Source: CAUZIZ01 sp965218775 (lineage in GTDB: Bacteria > Acidobacteriota > UBA6911 > RPQK01 > JAJDTT01). From it: a DNA stretch of 64,000 nt. The position numbers were made by a program, and so were the translations under genes. Below, in pieces: positions 25,657 through 34,609 of this stretch. Location of the stretch: assembly GCA_965218775.1 (NCBI GenBank), contig CBDCLS010000003.1, positions 682,001 to 746,000 of the forward strand, in the 5' to 3' direction. The first letter of the stretch is position 1; each line of letters begins with the position of its first letter. Below the pieces are notes generated by a model. It was not told the DNA's origin, ran no database searches, and saw only the letters and a list, made by a program, of their open reading frames with translations.

Positions 25657-26826
25657 ATGGCATTTCAGAGCCCAGATTTCATGAACCTCGACGGCCTTCT
25701 GAGCGACGAAGAAACGCTGGTTCGCGACAGCGTTCGGCGCTTCGTAGATGAAGAGGTTCTCCCAGTCATCGAGGACCATTACATGGAGGGCAAGTTTCCC
25801 TCACATTTGATCGAGCCGATGGGCAAGCTGGGCTATTTCGGAGCCAATCTCGAAGGGTACAACTGCTCGGGACTGAACAGTGTCGCTTACGGGCTGATCA
25901 TGCAGGAGCTCGAGCGAGGCGACAGCGGGCTGAGAAGCTTCGTTTCGGTGCAAAGCGGGTTGGTGATGTACCCCATCCATACTTTCGGCAGCGTCGAACA
26001 GAAGAAGAAGTGGCTGCCACGTCTGCAATCAGGACAGGCCATTGGTTGTTTCGGTCTCACGGAGCCTGACTTTGGCTCAAATCCAAGCGGGCTGAGAACC
26101 GTTGCCCGGGCAGAACGAGACGGCTTTGTCCTGAATGGCACTAAAGCCTGGATCACGAACGGCAGTATCGCCGACGTGGCGATCATCTGGGCCCGCTGCG
26201 AAGATAACAAGATCCGCGGCTTTCTTGTTGAAAAGGAAACGCCGGGATTCGGAAGCCAGGACTATCACAACAAGCTCTCTTTGCGGGCCTCTGTGACTTC
26301 GGAACTGGTGCTTGACGACTGCTTCGTCGAGGGGTCGAGTCTATTGCCTGAAACCACCGGCCTCAAGAGTGCCCTGATGTGTTTGAATCAAGCCCGATAC
26401 GGAATCGCCTGGGGGGCGGTCGGGGCGGCCATGGCATGCTTCGACACGGCCCGGCGCTGGGCGCTGGAGCGAACTCAGTTTGGTAATCGCCCTATCGCAT
26501 CACACCAGTTGGTCCAGCGGAAGCTGGTCTACATGTTGACCGAGATCACCAAGGCCCAGCTCCTGGCTCATCGCCTGGGACAGCTGAAGGATTCAGGCAG
26601 CGAACGGCATGATCAAATCTCGCTGGCGAAGAGAAACAACGTGTCCATCGCTCTTAAAACAGCTCGCCTCGCACGAGATATCCTGGGGGCAAACGGGATT
26701 CTGGGCGAGTATCCCGTGTTTCGACATATGGCCAACCTGGAGACTGTCTACACCTACGAAGGAACCCACGACATCCACACCCTGATCCTGGGCGAGGCCA
26801 TCACAGGCATCCCGGCCTTCGAGTGA
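25657..26826 (+). CDS. Acyl-CoA dehydrogenase, glutaryl-CoA dehydrogenase-like
   Basis: This FAD enzyme oxidises acyl-CoA, probably glutaryl-CoA (lysine/tryptophan breakdown). The 389 residues include CFGLTEPDFGSNPSGLRTVA (flavin/substrate loop), GFVLNGTKAWITNGSIADVA, and the C-terminal YTYEGTHDIHTLILGEAITG with the catalytic glutamate placed as in GcdH. ATG 25657 is chosen by alignment to the family. It has no Shine-Dalgarno and lies just after TATGCTATATT (25640-25650), so a nearly leaderless message is possible; ATG 25681 is an alternative. Confidence 0.85.
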   Translation: MAFQSPDFMNLDGLLSDEETLVRDSVRRFVDEEVLPVIEDHYMEGKFPSHLIEPMGKLGYFGANLEGYNCSGLNSVAYGLIMQELERGDSGLRSFVSVQSGLVMYPIHTFGSVEQKKKWLPRLQSGQAIGCFGLTEPDFGSNPSGLRTVARAERDGFVLNGTKAWITNGSIADVAIIWARCEDNKIRGFLVEKETPGFGSQDYHNKLSLRASVTSELVLDDCFVEGSSLLPETTGLKSALMCLNQARYGIAWGAVGAAMACFDTARRWALERTQFGNRPIASHQLVQRKLVYMLTEITKAQLLAHRLGQLKDSGSERHDQISLAKRNNVSIALKTARLARDILGANGILGEYPVFRHMANLETVYTYEGTHDIHTLILGEAITGIPAFE

Positions 26827-26917
26827 GTCTGCTTTACTCCACCGAGAACCTGCAGTTCCACCGGTACCGGCACTCCGCCGCGCTGCCCCTGGATGCTGGT
26901 GTTGGACGCAGCCATTG

Positions 26918-28873
26918 CTATTTTTCTTCGTATTGCTTCTTGATCGAGTCCACAACCGCTGGGTCGGTCAGGGTCGTCGTGTCGCCGAGAACTCTTCCTT
27001 CGGCCACGTCGCGAAGAAGTCGGCGCATGATCTTTCCGCTTCGCGTCTTGGGCAGTTCGGAAGCCGGAAAGACTTTCTCTGGACGAGCAATAGGTCCGAT
27101 TTTCTCGCCCACGTGGCGGCGCAGCTCCTGCATGAGATCGTCGCTGGACTCGTTCCCGGCGCGCAGGGTGACGAAGGCTGCAATCCCCTGTCCCTTGATC
27201 TCATGAGTAACCCCGATGACGGCTGCCTCTGCTACCGCCGGGTGACTCACAAGTGCGCTTTCGACCTCCATCGTGCCGATCCTGTGTCCGGCGACATTGA
27301 GCACGTCGTCCACACGTCCGAGCAGCCAGAAATATCCCTCTTCGTCCCGCTTGGCACCGTCGCCGGTGAAGTAGACGCCGGGATGTTGCGACCAGTACTG
27401 CTCCTTCCAGCGATTCGGGTCGCCCCAGATCGTGCGGGCCATTGCCGGCCATGGGCGCCTTAAAATCAAGAAACCACCCCCGCCCAGCGGCACCGAATTA
27501 CCCTGCTTGTCGACGATGTCAGCCTCGATCCCGGGGAAGGGAAAGGTAGCAGAACCCGGTTTGGTATCGGTCAGCCCAGGCAAGGGCGTGATCATCATCA
27601 TCCCTGTTTCTGTCTGCCACCAGGTATCGACGACCGGCACCCGATCCGAACCAATGTGGCGCCGATACCAGACCCAGGCTTCGGGGTTGATTGGTTCGCC
27701 GACGGTCCCCAGGAGACGAAGTGAGCTGAGATCGTAGCGCTCCGGATACTCCACTCCCCAGCCCATGAAGGCCCTGATAGCGGTCGGTGCGGTGTAAAGA
27801 ATGTTGACCTTATACCTTTCCACAATTGACCAGAAACGGCCCTTGTCGGGCTGATCGGGCGCGCCCTCGTACATGATCGAGGTTGCTCCGTTGGAGAGGG
27901 GCCCGTAAACGATATAGCTGTGTCCCGTCACCCATCCCACGTCTGCAGCGCACCAGTAGGTATCCGTCTCCTTCAGATCGAAAACATACTTGGTGGTGGT
28001 ATGTGCCCCCACCAGATAGCCACCCGTGGTATGAAGCAGGCCCTTCGGCTTCCCGGTGGTGCCTGAAGTGTACAAAATGTAGAGAGGATGCTCGCTATCG
28101 AGGTGCTCCGGCTCGACAATCTCGCCTTCGCTTTTCTCCATCTCCAGGTGCCACCAATGGTCGCGCCCCTCTTTCATCGAGACCTCGGCGGGGTCGGAGG
28201 CCCGATTGACGACCAGGACGTGCTCAACGCCAGGGGAGTCCTCCAGGGCCGCATCTGTATTTTCCTTCAGGGCGACCACTTTGCCTCTGCGCCAGGCGCC
28301 GTCTGCGGTAATCAAGAGCTTCGAGTCCGAATCGTTGATCCGGTCGCTGAGCGCGTCCGGGCTGAAACCACCAAAGACCACATTGTGGGGAGCGCCGATG
28401 CGGGCGCAGGCCAACATGGCAATGGGTAACTCGGGCACCATCCCTAGATAGAGCGCGACACGATCGCCTCTTGCGACACCCAGTCTCCTGAGCGTCGCAG
28501 CACAGCGATTCACCTCGCGATAGAGGTCCAGATACGTCAAGACTCGAGTATCACCTGGCTCTCCCTCCCAGATGATCGCAGCCTTGTTCTTTCTCCAGGT
28601 AGAAAGGTGGCGATCGAGACAGTTGTATGAGATGTTTAGTTGGCCACCGAGAAACCACTTGGCCGAGGGTGGATCCCAGTCTAGAACCTTGTCCCATGGC
28701 TCGAACCAGTCAATGGCTTCTGCCATCTGAGCCCAGAATTCCTCGGGGGCCTTGCGCGCCTGCTCGTAGATGGCAGGATCACTCCAGTGTGCCTCGGCCT
28801 TGAACGTCTCGCTCGGCGGATAGCGACGATCTTCCTTCAACAGGGCAGATATGGTTCCTTCTTGTTCGGACAT
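26918..28873 (-). CDS. acs: Acetyl-CoA synthetase
   Basis: It activates acetate to acetyl-CoA through acetyl-AMP. The start is ATG 28873, preceded by AAGGAGA; 651 residues is the standard length. Motifs in order are YTSGTTGKPKGLLHTTGGY (A3/P-loop), DTWWQTETGMMMI (A5) and YFTGDGAKRDEEGYFW (A7), and LPKTRSGKIMRRLL near the C-terminus contains the lysine that is reversibly acetylated. The family N-terminus (ACAS_N) is present at about 28-80. An HD-domain gene lies 94 bases downstream in the window coordinates, that is, upstream in transcription. Confidence 0.95.
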   Translation of the reverse strand: MSEQEGTISALLKEDRRYPPSETFKAEAHWSDPAIYEQARKAPEEFWAQMAEAIDWFEPWDKVLDWDPPSAKWFLGGQLNISYNCLDRHLSTWRKNKAAIIWEGEPGDTRVLTYLDLYREVNRCAATLRRLGVARGDRVALYLGMVPELPIAMLACARIGAPHNVVFGGFSPDALSDRINDSDSKLLITADGAWRRGKVVALKENTDAALEDSPGVEHVLVVNRASDPAEVSMKEGRDHWWHLEMEKSEGEIVEPEHLDSEHPLYILYTSGTTGKPKGLLHTTGGYLVGAHTTTKYVFDLKETDTYWCAADVGWVTGHSYIVYGPLSNGATSIMYEGAPDQPDKGRFWSIVERYKVNILYTAPTAIRAFMGWGVEYPERYDLSSLRLLGTVGEPINPEAWVWYRRHIGSDRVPVVDTWWQTETGMMMITPLPGLTDTKPGSATFPFPGIEADIVDKQGNSVPLGGGGFLILRRPWPAMARTIWGDPNRWKEQYWSQHPGVYFTGDGAKRDEEGYFWLLGRVDDVLNVAGHRIGTMEVESALVSHPAVAEAAVIGVTHEIKGQGIAAFVTLRAGNESSDDLMQELRRHVGEKIGPIARPEKVFPASELPKTRSGKIMRRLLRDVAEGRVLGDTTTLTDPAVVDSIKKQYEEK

Positions 28874-28967
28874 CAAACTCTCCTTTTGCTGTAATCGTGA
28901 TCTCTTCTCGTGCCAACCGAACTGGCGCCCGTGCCCTTGAGTCACGAGAAGGCCAGCCAGTCCTCTT

Positions 28968-29534
28968 CTACTCTCCCGCCAAGCCCAGATCGGCAGCGAT
29001 CTCCGACATGGCCTGAATCACCGTCTGAATATGCTCGTCCAGCTCTACCCCCAGATCGGCGGCGCCCTGGCGAATGTCCTCTCTCCGAACAGAGCGCGCA
29101 AAGGCCTTGTCCTTCAGCTTCTTTTTGACAGACTTGACTGGCAGTTCAGCGATTCGCTTGCCTGGCCTGACCAGCGCGGCGGCGGTAAGAAAGCCGCACA
29201 ATTCATCGACGGCGAAGAGCGTCTTGTCCATCGGGCTTTGGCGGGGCAGGTTCAGGTACTCCGCATGCGACTTGATCGCGTAGATGATCTCTTCGGGATA
29301 TCCTTCCTCTTCGAGAATCCGGACCCCCACCAGAGGATGGTCTTCGGGATCCGGATTCTGCTCATAGTCAAAGTCGTGGAGAAGTCCCACGATGCCCCAT
29401 TTTTCTTCGTCGTCACCGAACTTTCTCGCGTAGTTTCTCATGGCAGCTTCAACTGCCATCGCATGACGGCGCAGGCTCTGGCTTTTGGTGTAGCGTCCCA
29501 GTAGTCTCCAGGCGTCGTCGCGGCTCAAGCTCAT
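28968..29534 (-). CDS. HD-domain phosphohydrolase-like protein
   Basis: The 188-residue protein has an HD-superfamily helical domain at about 20-110: LRRHAMAVEAAMRNYARKFG (first His), GIVGLLHDFDYEQNPD (HD pair), and the later SHAEYLNL. This layout is common in small HDIG proteins of unknown substrate, possibly nucleotide phosphohydrolases. The tail is charged (VKSVKKKLKDKAFARSVRRE). It lies between hpt and acs on the same strand, separated from hpt by the foldback element. Confidence 0.8.
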   Translation of the reverse strand: MSLSRDDAWRLLGRYTKSQSLRRHAMAVEAAMRNYARKFGDDEEKWGIVGLLHDFDYEQNPDPEDHPLVGVRILEEEGYPEEIIYAIKSHAEYLNLPRQSPMDKTLFAVDELCGFLTAAALVRPGKRIAELPVKSVKKKLKDKAFARSVRREDIRQGAADLGVELDEHIQTVIQAMSEIAADLGLAGE

Positions 29535-29619
29535 CCCTTTACCTTCTGTTGGTGATGTTTATGATAATCCCACCCGATCGTCAATGCGAGTGGCCACGCC
29601 GCCCAGCCGGCGGGCCCGG

Positions 29620-29869
29620 ACGAAAATACGGCAACGTTTGCAGATGGGGCTTGTGAGGCGAGATCAAGGCAGGAGGAGGAAGACGATGCTTGGCCATCTT
29701 CGACGACGACCAACGCTGAGATCGTCCACCACCCCCATCTGCCCTACGGGTGGCGACGGGACGCGCCGATTTCTTTGTCGCTCCTCCTCCAAGATACAAA
29801 GCATCGAGTTCGGCGTCGCTTCGCGAACTCGACCCGTCGCGCTCGCCACAAACGTTGCCGTATTTTCGT
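29620..29869. repeat. Long foldback (inverted-repeat) element E1
   Basis: A perfect 21-bp inverted repeat, ACGAAAATACGGCAACGTTTG at its outer edge less one base, lies at 29620-29640 and 29849-29869. A second internal pair, GCAGATGGGG/CCCCATCTGC, is at 29640-29649 and 29733-29742. The interior has no convincing gene. The intergenic gap is 370 bases (29535-29904). It looks like a MITE or structured-RNA element; no target duplication was found. Confidence 0.65.
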
Positions 29870-29904
29870 TCCAGTGTACTTAGGGCTCGTGCCTGCACAA
29901 ACCC

Positions 29905-30531
29905 TTAGCGGGCGGTGCCCGTCGTCGGTCGTGACTGCCCCGAAATGATCGGATCTCCTAGCTCGCGCGTCGCCGAGTCCAGCGTAGCGAGGTAGGGAAG
30001 ATTCCGGTACTTCTCGCAATAGTCCAGACCATAGCCAACCACGAAACTATCCGGAATCTCGAAGCCGACATAGTCGAGCGGCACGTCTACTCGTCGCCGG
30101 CTAGGTTTTGACAAAAGAGTACAAACGCGCAGAGAGGCCGGGCTTCGGCGACTCAGCCGTTGGATTAGATGGCTCACGGTCAGACCCGTGTCGACAATAT
30201 CTTCCACTAAAACGACATCCACGCCCTTGATGCTGCTCTCAAGATCGCTGATGAGCCGTATCGGTCCCGGCGACCGTGACCCATGCCGATAGCTCGACAA
30301 GGTAATAAAATCCATCTTGAGATCAACGTCGACCTGCCGGATGAGATCTGCGTGGAAGATGGCGGCGCCCCGAAGAACACCGACGAACAGCGGAGTGGTG
30401 TGATGGTAGTCCTGATCGAGCCTATGGCCAAGTTCAACGACGCGCTCTCGGATTCGCCCGGCATCGATGAGTGGCTCGAGTCCGTCGATCACCGCAGTCA
30501 CGCCGCTGATCATAGCACAAGCCATGACCAT
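29905..30531 (-). CDS. hpt: Hypoxanthine phosphoribosyltransferase
   Basis: It salvages hypoxanthine or guanine with PRPP to give IMP or GMP. The 208-residue frame shows LFVGVLRGAAIFHADLIRQV, MDFITLSSYRHG, the PRPP-binding VVLVEDIVDTGLTVSHLIQ and DYVGFEIPDSFVVGYGLDY. The start is uncertain: ATG 30531, 30525 or 30513 are all possible and the family usually begins near the last. A C-terminal tail of about 15 residues extends past the usual end. It diverges from the methyltransferase gene. Confidence 0.9.
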   Translation of the reverse strand: MVMACAMISGVTAVIDGLEPLIDAGRIRERVVELGHRLDQDYHHTTPLFVGVLRGAAIFHADLIRQVDVDLKMDFITLSSYRHGSRSPGPIRLISDLESSIKGVDVVLVEDIVDTGLTVSHLIQRLSRRSPASLRVCTLLSKPSRRRVDVPLDYVGFEIPDSFVVGYGLDYCEKYRNLPYLATLDSATRELGDPIISGQSRPTTGTAR

Positions 30532-30625
30532 CCCGGTGCTGGCAGATCCCTACTGGGTGCACGGCACGAAAGCGATGCTGTGGGTGAAGGTGGGAGAACA
30601 GCAGGAATTGGGCATGCGCTCTCCG

Positions 30626-30681
30626 CTCCCCCTCAGGTTCAATTGGAGCAATGGCGCCAGCAGTTGAAGCATGCTTGCTCG
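30626..30681 (+). pseudogene. Relic of an ISKra4-like element's first ORF
   Basis: This 56-base stretch in the 305-base gap 30532-30836 matches the start of orf1 in element B (near 49258-49315): both contain GGCGCCAGCAGTTGAAGCA followed by TTGCTCG, and encode QVQLEQ-RQQLK. Roughly four in five bases agree. Nothing of the transposase or the ends remains nearby. The rest of the gap holds no gene; a GATAAT at 30799-30804 may be the -10 of the methyltransferase gene. Confidence 0.6.
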
Positions 30682-30836
30682 TCTACTGTTCGTTTCCGAC
30701 GAGCTGGGGGGGGTCGCCTCCGAGCAAGGCTTTTCCCGCAACTCCAGGGAATTCTACGCTGGATTTCCTGCTATTGGGAATGTGAGATTTCCTCTGGGGA
30801 TAATGCTAGAATGTCAGCACACCAAGGAGGGACATA

Positions 30837-31457
30837 TTGAGCGCCGACGTTGCATACATTGAGAAAGTCTACAACTACTACTCCCGTTTCTATGACCAGA
30901 TCTTTGGAAAAATCTTTGAGAGTGGCCGTGAAATGGCCCCGGGGCTCCTTGAGCTCTCTCCCCAGTCTCGGCTTCTCGAGGTTGGCGTCGGCACGGGTCT
31001 GTCGATTCCTACACTTCCCAGAACCGTCGAAATCACCGGGATCGACCTCTCGGAGAAAATGCTCCAGAGGGCCCGCGATCGCGTCGAGTCATTGGGGCTG
31101 GAGAACACGAAGCTTCTCAGGATGGACGCTACCCATCTCGATTTTTCCGATGACTCCTTTGATCGAGTCTTGGCTGCCTATTTTATTTCCACCGTCCCCG
31201 ATCCCGTCCGGGTCATTATGGAGATGAAGAGGGTCTGCAGCAGTGGGGGGTTCCTGGTCTTTCTGAACCATTTTTGCAGCGAGAATGTTCTGCTGGGTGG
31301 TTTCGAGAAACTCGTGTCGCCCCTCTGTTACCGAATCGGTTTCCGCACCGACCTCGAGGTTCACTCATTAATGGAGAAGTGCGGGCTAGAAATTGAGTCC
31401 AGGACGCCCATCGATTTCGTGGGTCACTGGCAAGCGGTCCGCTGTGTGAATCCCTGA
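30837..31457 (+). CDS. SAM-dependent methyltransferase, PmtA/UbiE-like
   Basis: The start is TTG 30837 behind AAGGAGGG. The 206 residues carry class I motifs: LLEVGVGTGLSIP (motif I), ITGIDLSEKMLQRAR (motif II), LDFSDDSFDRVLAAY (post-II) and VCSSGGFLVFLNHF (motif III). The N-terminal YYSRFYDQIFGKIFE and overall form resemble bacterial phosphatidylethanolamine N-methyltransferases (PmtA) more than UbiE. The lipid substrate is inferred and not certain. It stands alone between hpt and nupC. Confidence 0.75.
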   Translation: MSADVAYIEKVYNYYSRFYDQIFGKIFESGREMAPGLLELSPQSRLLEVGVGTGLSIPTLPRTVEITGIDLSEKMLQRARDRVESLGLENTKLLRMDATHLDFSDDSFDRVLAAYFISTVPDPVRVIMEMKRVCSSGGFLVFLNHFCSENVLLGGFEKLVSPLCYRIGFRTDLEVHSLMEKCGLEIESRTPIDFVGHWQAVRCVNP

Positions 31458-31480
31458 CTGTCATACCCTGGAGGGAGCGC

Positions 31481-32710
31481 CTAGAGAAAGGAGACGATGG
31501 CTGCCAGACTGGCAGTAAGAAAGCTTGCCATTGAGCCCGCCAGCAAGGCCTTCATCCCGAGCTTTGCCACTTCCCACTTTCTCTCAGGTGCCAGTCCGCC
31601 GATTCCTCCGATTTGAACACCGATGCTCCCAAAATTGGCGAAGCCGCAGAGCGCATAGGTAGCGATCAACTGGGATTTGGGGCCTAGTGTTTCTCTTACG
31701 GCTGCCAGATCCCGGTAGGCCACAAACTCGTTCAGAACCACCTTTACCCCGATCAATTGGCCCACCTGAAGACTCTCTTCCCAGGGGACCCCCATGAGAA
31801 AGGCTAGGGGCGCCAGTACATACCCCAGGATCAGCTGCAGTGTAGGAGTTATCCCTAACAGATCGTTCAGCCCTAGAGCCCGGGACACGGCTGCCAGAAT
31901 TCCATTGAGCAGGTAGACCATCCCCACGAAAGCAATGAGCATCGCTGCGATGTTTAGAGCCAAGCGCGCACCCTGCCCGGCGCCACGCGCAAGCGCGTCA
32001 ATAAGGTTGGCTGAGGTGCGCTCTATTTTTAGAGAGACCCGTCCTGCGGTCTTGGACGGGGACGTCTCGGGGACCATTATCTTTGCCATGACCAGTGAGG
32101 CAGGAGCCGCCATGAAACTCGCCGCTAGAAGATGATCGGGTTGGATACCCAGGGCGATGTAGCCCCCTAGCACCGCCCCTGAAACGGTGGCCATACCCGC
32201 TGTCATCAGTGCCATGAGCTCCGACTCGGTCATTTCGGGGATGTAGGGAGCCACAATCAGGGGGGCCTCCGTCTGCCCCACAAATACGTTGGCGGCGACG
32301 GCTACCGATTCCGATCCGCTGACCCCCATGGCCCAGGTCATCAAACGCGCCATACCCCCTACAACGATCTGCATGATTCCGAGGTAATAGAGGCAGGAGA
32401 AGAGGCCGGAAACGAAAATCACGATAGGGAGCACCTTGAATGCAAATACGAAATGGTCTGGATTCGGATCCGCTGCCAGCCAGCCGAAGACGAAGCGACC
32501 CCCTTCGTCTGCTGCAACGATGAGTTGCGTCACCGCTTCTCCCCCCGCTGCCCAGAGGCGCCTGCCAAAGCCCAACCTGAGAACCAGCAGCGAGAATGCC
32601 AGCTGAAGTAAAAGCCCCAAGACCACCGTTCTCCAGCGGATTGCAGCCCGATTCGAGGAAAGGAGATACGCCAATCCGAGAAAGAGCAGAATGCCAATCA
32701 AACCAATCAT
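31481..32710 (-). CDS. nupC: CNT-family concentrative nucleoside transporter
   Basis: This inner-membrane nucleoside importer is driven by H+ or Na+. The 409 residues have about nine hydrophobic segments. Signature stretches are VFVGQTEAPLIVAPYI, KVVLNEFVAYRDL and YALCGFANFGSIGVQIGGIG, which hold the Q/E, N/E and FGS(I) nucleoside-site residues of CNT proteins. AAGGTG precedes ATG 32710. With add, pgeF and hpt it completes a nucleoside uptake and salvage route encoded within 22 kb. Confidence 0.9.
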   Translation of the reverse strand: MIGLIGILLFLGLAYLLSSNRAAIRWRTVVLGLLLQLAFSLLVLRLGFGRRLWAAGGEAVTQLIVAADEGGRFVFGWLAADPNPDHFVFAFKVLPIVIFVSGLFSCLYYLGIMQIVVGGMARLMTWAMGVSGSESVAVAANVFVGQTEAPLIVAPYIPEMTESELMALMTAGMATVSGAVLGGYIALGIQPDHLLAASFMAAPASLVMAKIMVPETSPSKTAGRVSLKIERTSANLIDALARGAGQGARLALNIAAMLIAFVGMVYLLNGILAAVSRALGLNDLLGITPTLQLILGYVLAPLAFLMGVPWEESLQVGQLIGVKVVLNEFVAYRDLAAVRETLGPKSQLIATYALCGFANFGSIGVQIGGIGGLAPERKWEVAKLGMKALLAGSMASFLTASLAAIVSFL

Positions 32711-32795
32711 GCTTCACCTTGGAGCCTGCACGGCAGAAAATGATCTACTGCGAAAAACGGGAGTCCCACTAGAGCAAACGCTCTTTTTCATTACA

Positions 32796-32834
32796 CAAAA
32801 AAAGCCCGGGCGCGAGGAATCGTCATCCGGGCTC
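32796..32834 (-). terminator. Rho-independent terminator of rpsU
   Basis: On the minus strand AGCCCGG (32833-32827) pairs with CCGGGCT (32809-32803), followed by a run of T (32802-32796). It lies 24 bases after the rpsU stop. A smaller AGAGC-AAAC-GCTCT hairpin with TTTT on the plus strand (32771-32788) has no gene to serve. Confidence 0.85.
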
Positions 32835-32858
32835 TTGCTGTTTGTCTTTGGAAAGTGA

Positions 32859-33065
32859 CTAAGACGGGTGGTATCGCTGTTTGAGGAACTTCTTGCGGGC
32901 TCTCTTCCTTGCTAGCGCCTGCTTCAGCCTACGCTTCTCGCCGGGCTTGAGATAAAAGGCATGCCGCTTGGCTTCCTTGATGATCTCCTCTTGTTGGACC
33001 TTTCGCTTGAACCTGCGAAGCGCACTCTCTAGCGGTTCACCCTCTTGTATGTTCACAAAAGCCAA
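32859..33065 (-). CDS. rpsU: 30S ribosomal protein S21
   Basis: The 68-residue basic protein matches bS21: MAFVNIQEGEPLESALRRFK, then QQEEIIKEAKRHAFYLKPGE and a C-terminal KRARKKF-type helix. S21 sits near the anti-Shine-Dalgarno region of the 30S subunit. It forms its own transcription unit, with a strong promoter at 33118-33147 and a terminator at 32796-32834. Confidence 0.95.
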   Translation of the reverse strand: MAFVNIQEGEPLESALRRFKRKVQQEEIIKEAKRHAFYLKPGEKRRLKQALARKRARKKFLKQRYHPS

Positions 33066-33117
33066 GAGCTGGCCTCCCTTTCTATCGGAGTCGTTGTTAC
33101 TGCTCCACGAGCAAACT

Positions 33118-33147
33118 AATATACGCGGCTCTTCCGCGACCTGTCAA
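33118..33147 (-). promoter_or_regulatory. Strong sigma-70-type promoter of rpsU
   Basis: Read on the minus strand, TTGACA (33147-33142) and TATATT (33123-33118) are 18 bases apart and end 53 bases before the rpsU ATG. The rest of the 308-base gap 33066-33373 holds no gene. A GAGCCC-TTTCG-GGGCTC hairpin at 33312-33328 follows the transposase gene. Confidence 0.85.
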
Positions 33148-33373
33148 GCAGCCCTGCCTCCGGGCAGCGGTTTCTCAAACCGGAATAGGGTCGGTGCCAA
33201 AAGGACTGAAAAGGCAGCAATTGGGGATAGGAATCAAGGAGGGAGGAAGGTGGAGTGAATTGTGGAAGGCTTGAAGGCCTTGATTTTAGGAGAGAAGAGA
33301 CACGGGGGCCTGAGCCCTTTCGGGGCTCGCCTAGCCGGAGTCGGAGCAGCCATCGAAAAACAGGGCGCTGGGC

Positions 33374-34609
33374 TCAGCCAGGAGCCCAGGCTTCGGGAGA
33401 CTGGGCTAAGTTCCAGTAACAACGCTGGACAATCAGCTTGAGGCTGGGTTTGTGGCGACGGCAATGACTCCAGACTTGTCGACAGACAAAGATCATAAAC
33501 AGAGCCGCTGCCAGCAAACGAATCATCAGTTGAGCCACGAAGGCCCGAGGTTTCCCACTATGCACCTGAGCATGCTTGAGTCCATACTCCGAACTCAGGT
33601 GAGCAAACGTCGAGGTCTCCAACTCCCAGCGGGCGGCGGCTAAGCGAACGATACTGTGGGCGTGAGTGCGGGGCCGGGGACAAGTGCTCAGATAGAAGGC
33701 CTCGCTGCGGATCGTGCGGCTCTGCTTGTGGCCGGCGATCCGTTCGCTGACTTCCCGCTCGCTCACGACCCGCAACACCCGCACGGAGCGGCGCCCGCTG
33801 TCCCACCAAAGTCGTGGCTCCTCCCAGATCTGCTGTCGCTTCGAGCCGGGCCCCTCCAGGACGGTGTCCGGAGGCCCCTGTAGGCGTCGCTGGGCTTGCT
33901 CGAGGAGATCCGGCTGGTTGGCCTTGAGCGGGGCGACTAGTTCCAGGCCTAACTCCCGCACTGCCTGCACAAAGGACGGGACCGTATAAAGCGCATCGAC
34001 GGTGACAATCTGAAAAAAGCGCCGGCCTAACTCTCCCACCATTCGTCGCAAGAGTCGCTCGCCCGCTCCTACTTCATTCTCGCCCGGCTGTAAGCCTTCC
34101 AGATCCACCACGAAACGAAAGCCAAAGCCCACCAGCGAAGCGACCACCACCCGGTGATGAAACTCCACCACCGGCTGACCCTCCCGTTGCTTGTGTCGCT
34201 GCAAGCAGTCTGCACAACAACGGCTTTCGGATTGAAACAGTTCGATCCCATCGATTGCCATCGCCAGCTGCCCGCCCGCCGTCTCCCAGTGCAGCACTGC
34301 GTTGCGTTTCAATCGCCGTGCCACCCCGATCGACAGCGCCCGCAGCGACTCCAAGTCCATCCGCTCCAAAGCATAGCCCACCGTACTTTCACTCAAGGGC
34401 CCCACCCGACGACGCAAGAGGCCTTCCCGACATTCGGCCTCAATGCTGTGCAGACTTTGCTGCTGCAGGACCGTGCCCCAGAACACCCCCTCGAAGACCT
34501 GGGTCAGCGGCACCCGAGGCGCCTGTCTGCCATCCTCCAGCCGCTCCAGTTGTCGCGACCAGTCGAAGACCTTCTCCAGATAGGCGTCCAACCGTCGGAG
34601 GGAGCTCAC
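33374..34609 (-). CDS. IS4-like DDE transposase of a two-gene element
   Basis: The 411-residue protein has candidate catalytic acidic residues in LAMAIDGIELFQSES (first Asp), FFQIVTVDALYTVP (second Asp) and AAARWELETSTFAHL (Glu), which resembles the YREK-type E motif of IS4-superfamily transposases. CCADCLQRHKQREG adds a Cys-rich loop after the first Asp. The exact family is not certain. Its ATG overlaps by 4 bp the stop of the small Cys-motif gene upstream, so the two are translated together. Inverted-repeat ends of the element were not found. Confidence 0.75.
   Translation of the reverse strand: MSSLRRLDAYLEKVFDWSRQLERLEDGRQAPRVPLTQVFEGVFWGTVLQQQSLHSIEAECREGLLRRRVGPLSESTVGYALERMDLESLRALSIGVARRLKRNAVLHWETAGGQLAMAIDGIELFQSESRCCADCLQRHKQREGQPVVEFHHRVVVASLVGFGFRFVVDLEGLQPGENEVGAGERLLRRMVGELGRRFFQIVTVDALYTVPSFVQAVRELGLELVAPLKANQPDLLEQAQRRLQGPPDTVLEGPGSKRQQIWEEPRLWWDSGRRSVRVLRVVSEREVSERIAGHKQSRTIRSEAFYLSTCPRPRTHAHSIVRLAAARWELETSTFAHLSSEYGLKHAQVHSGKPRAFVAQLMIRLLAAALFMIFVCRQVWSHCRRHKPSLKLIVQRCYWNLAQSPEAWAPG

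Noticed and set aside
30283..30840. 185-residue plus-strand frame opposite hpt
   Set aside because: The first two thirds mirror hpt; the only meaningful part is the short transposon relic near 30626-30681.
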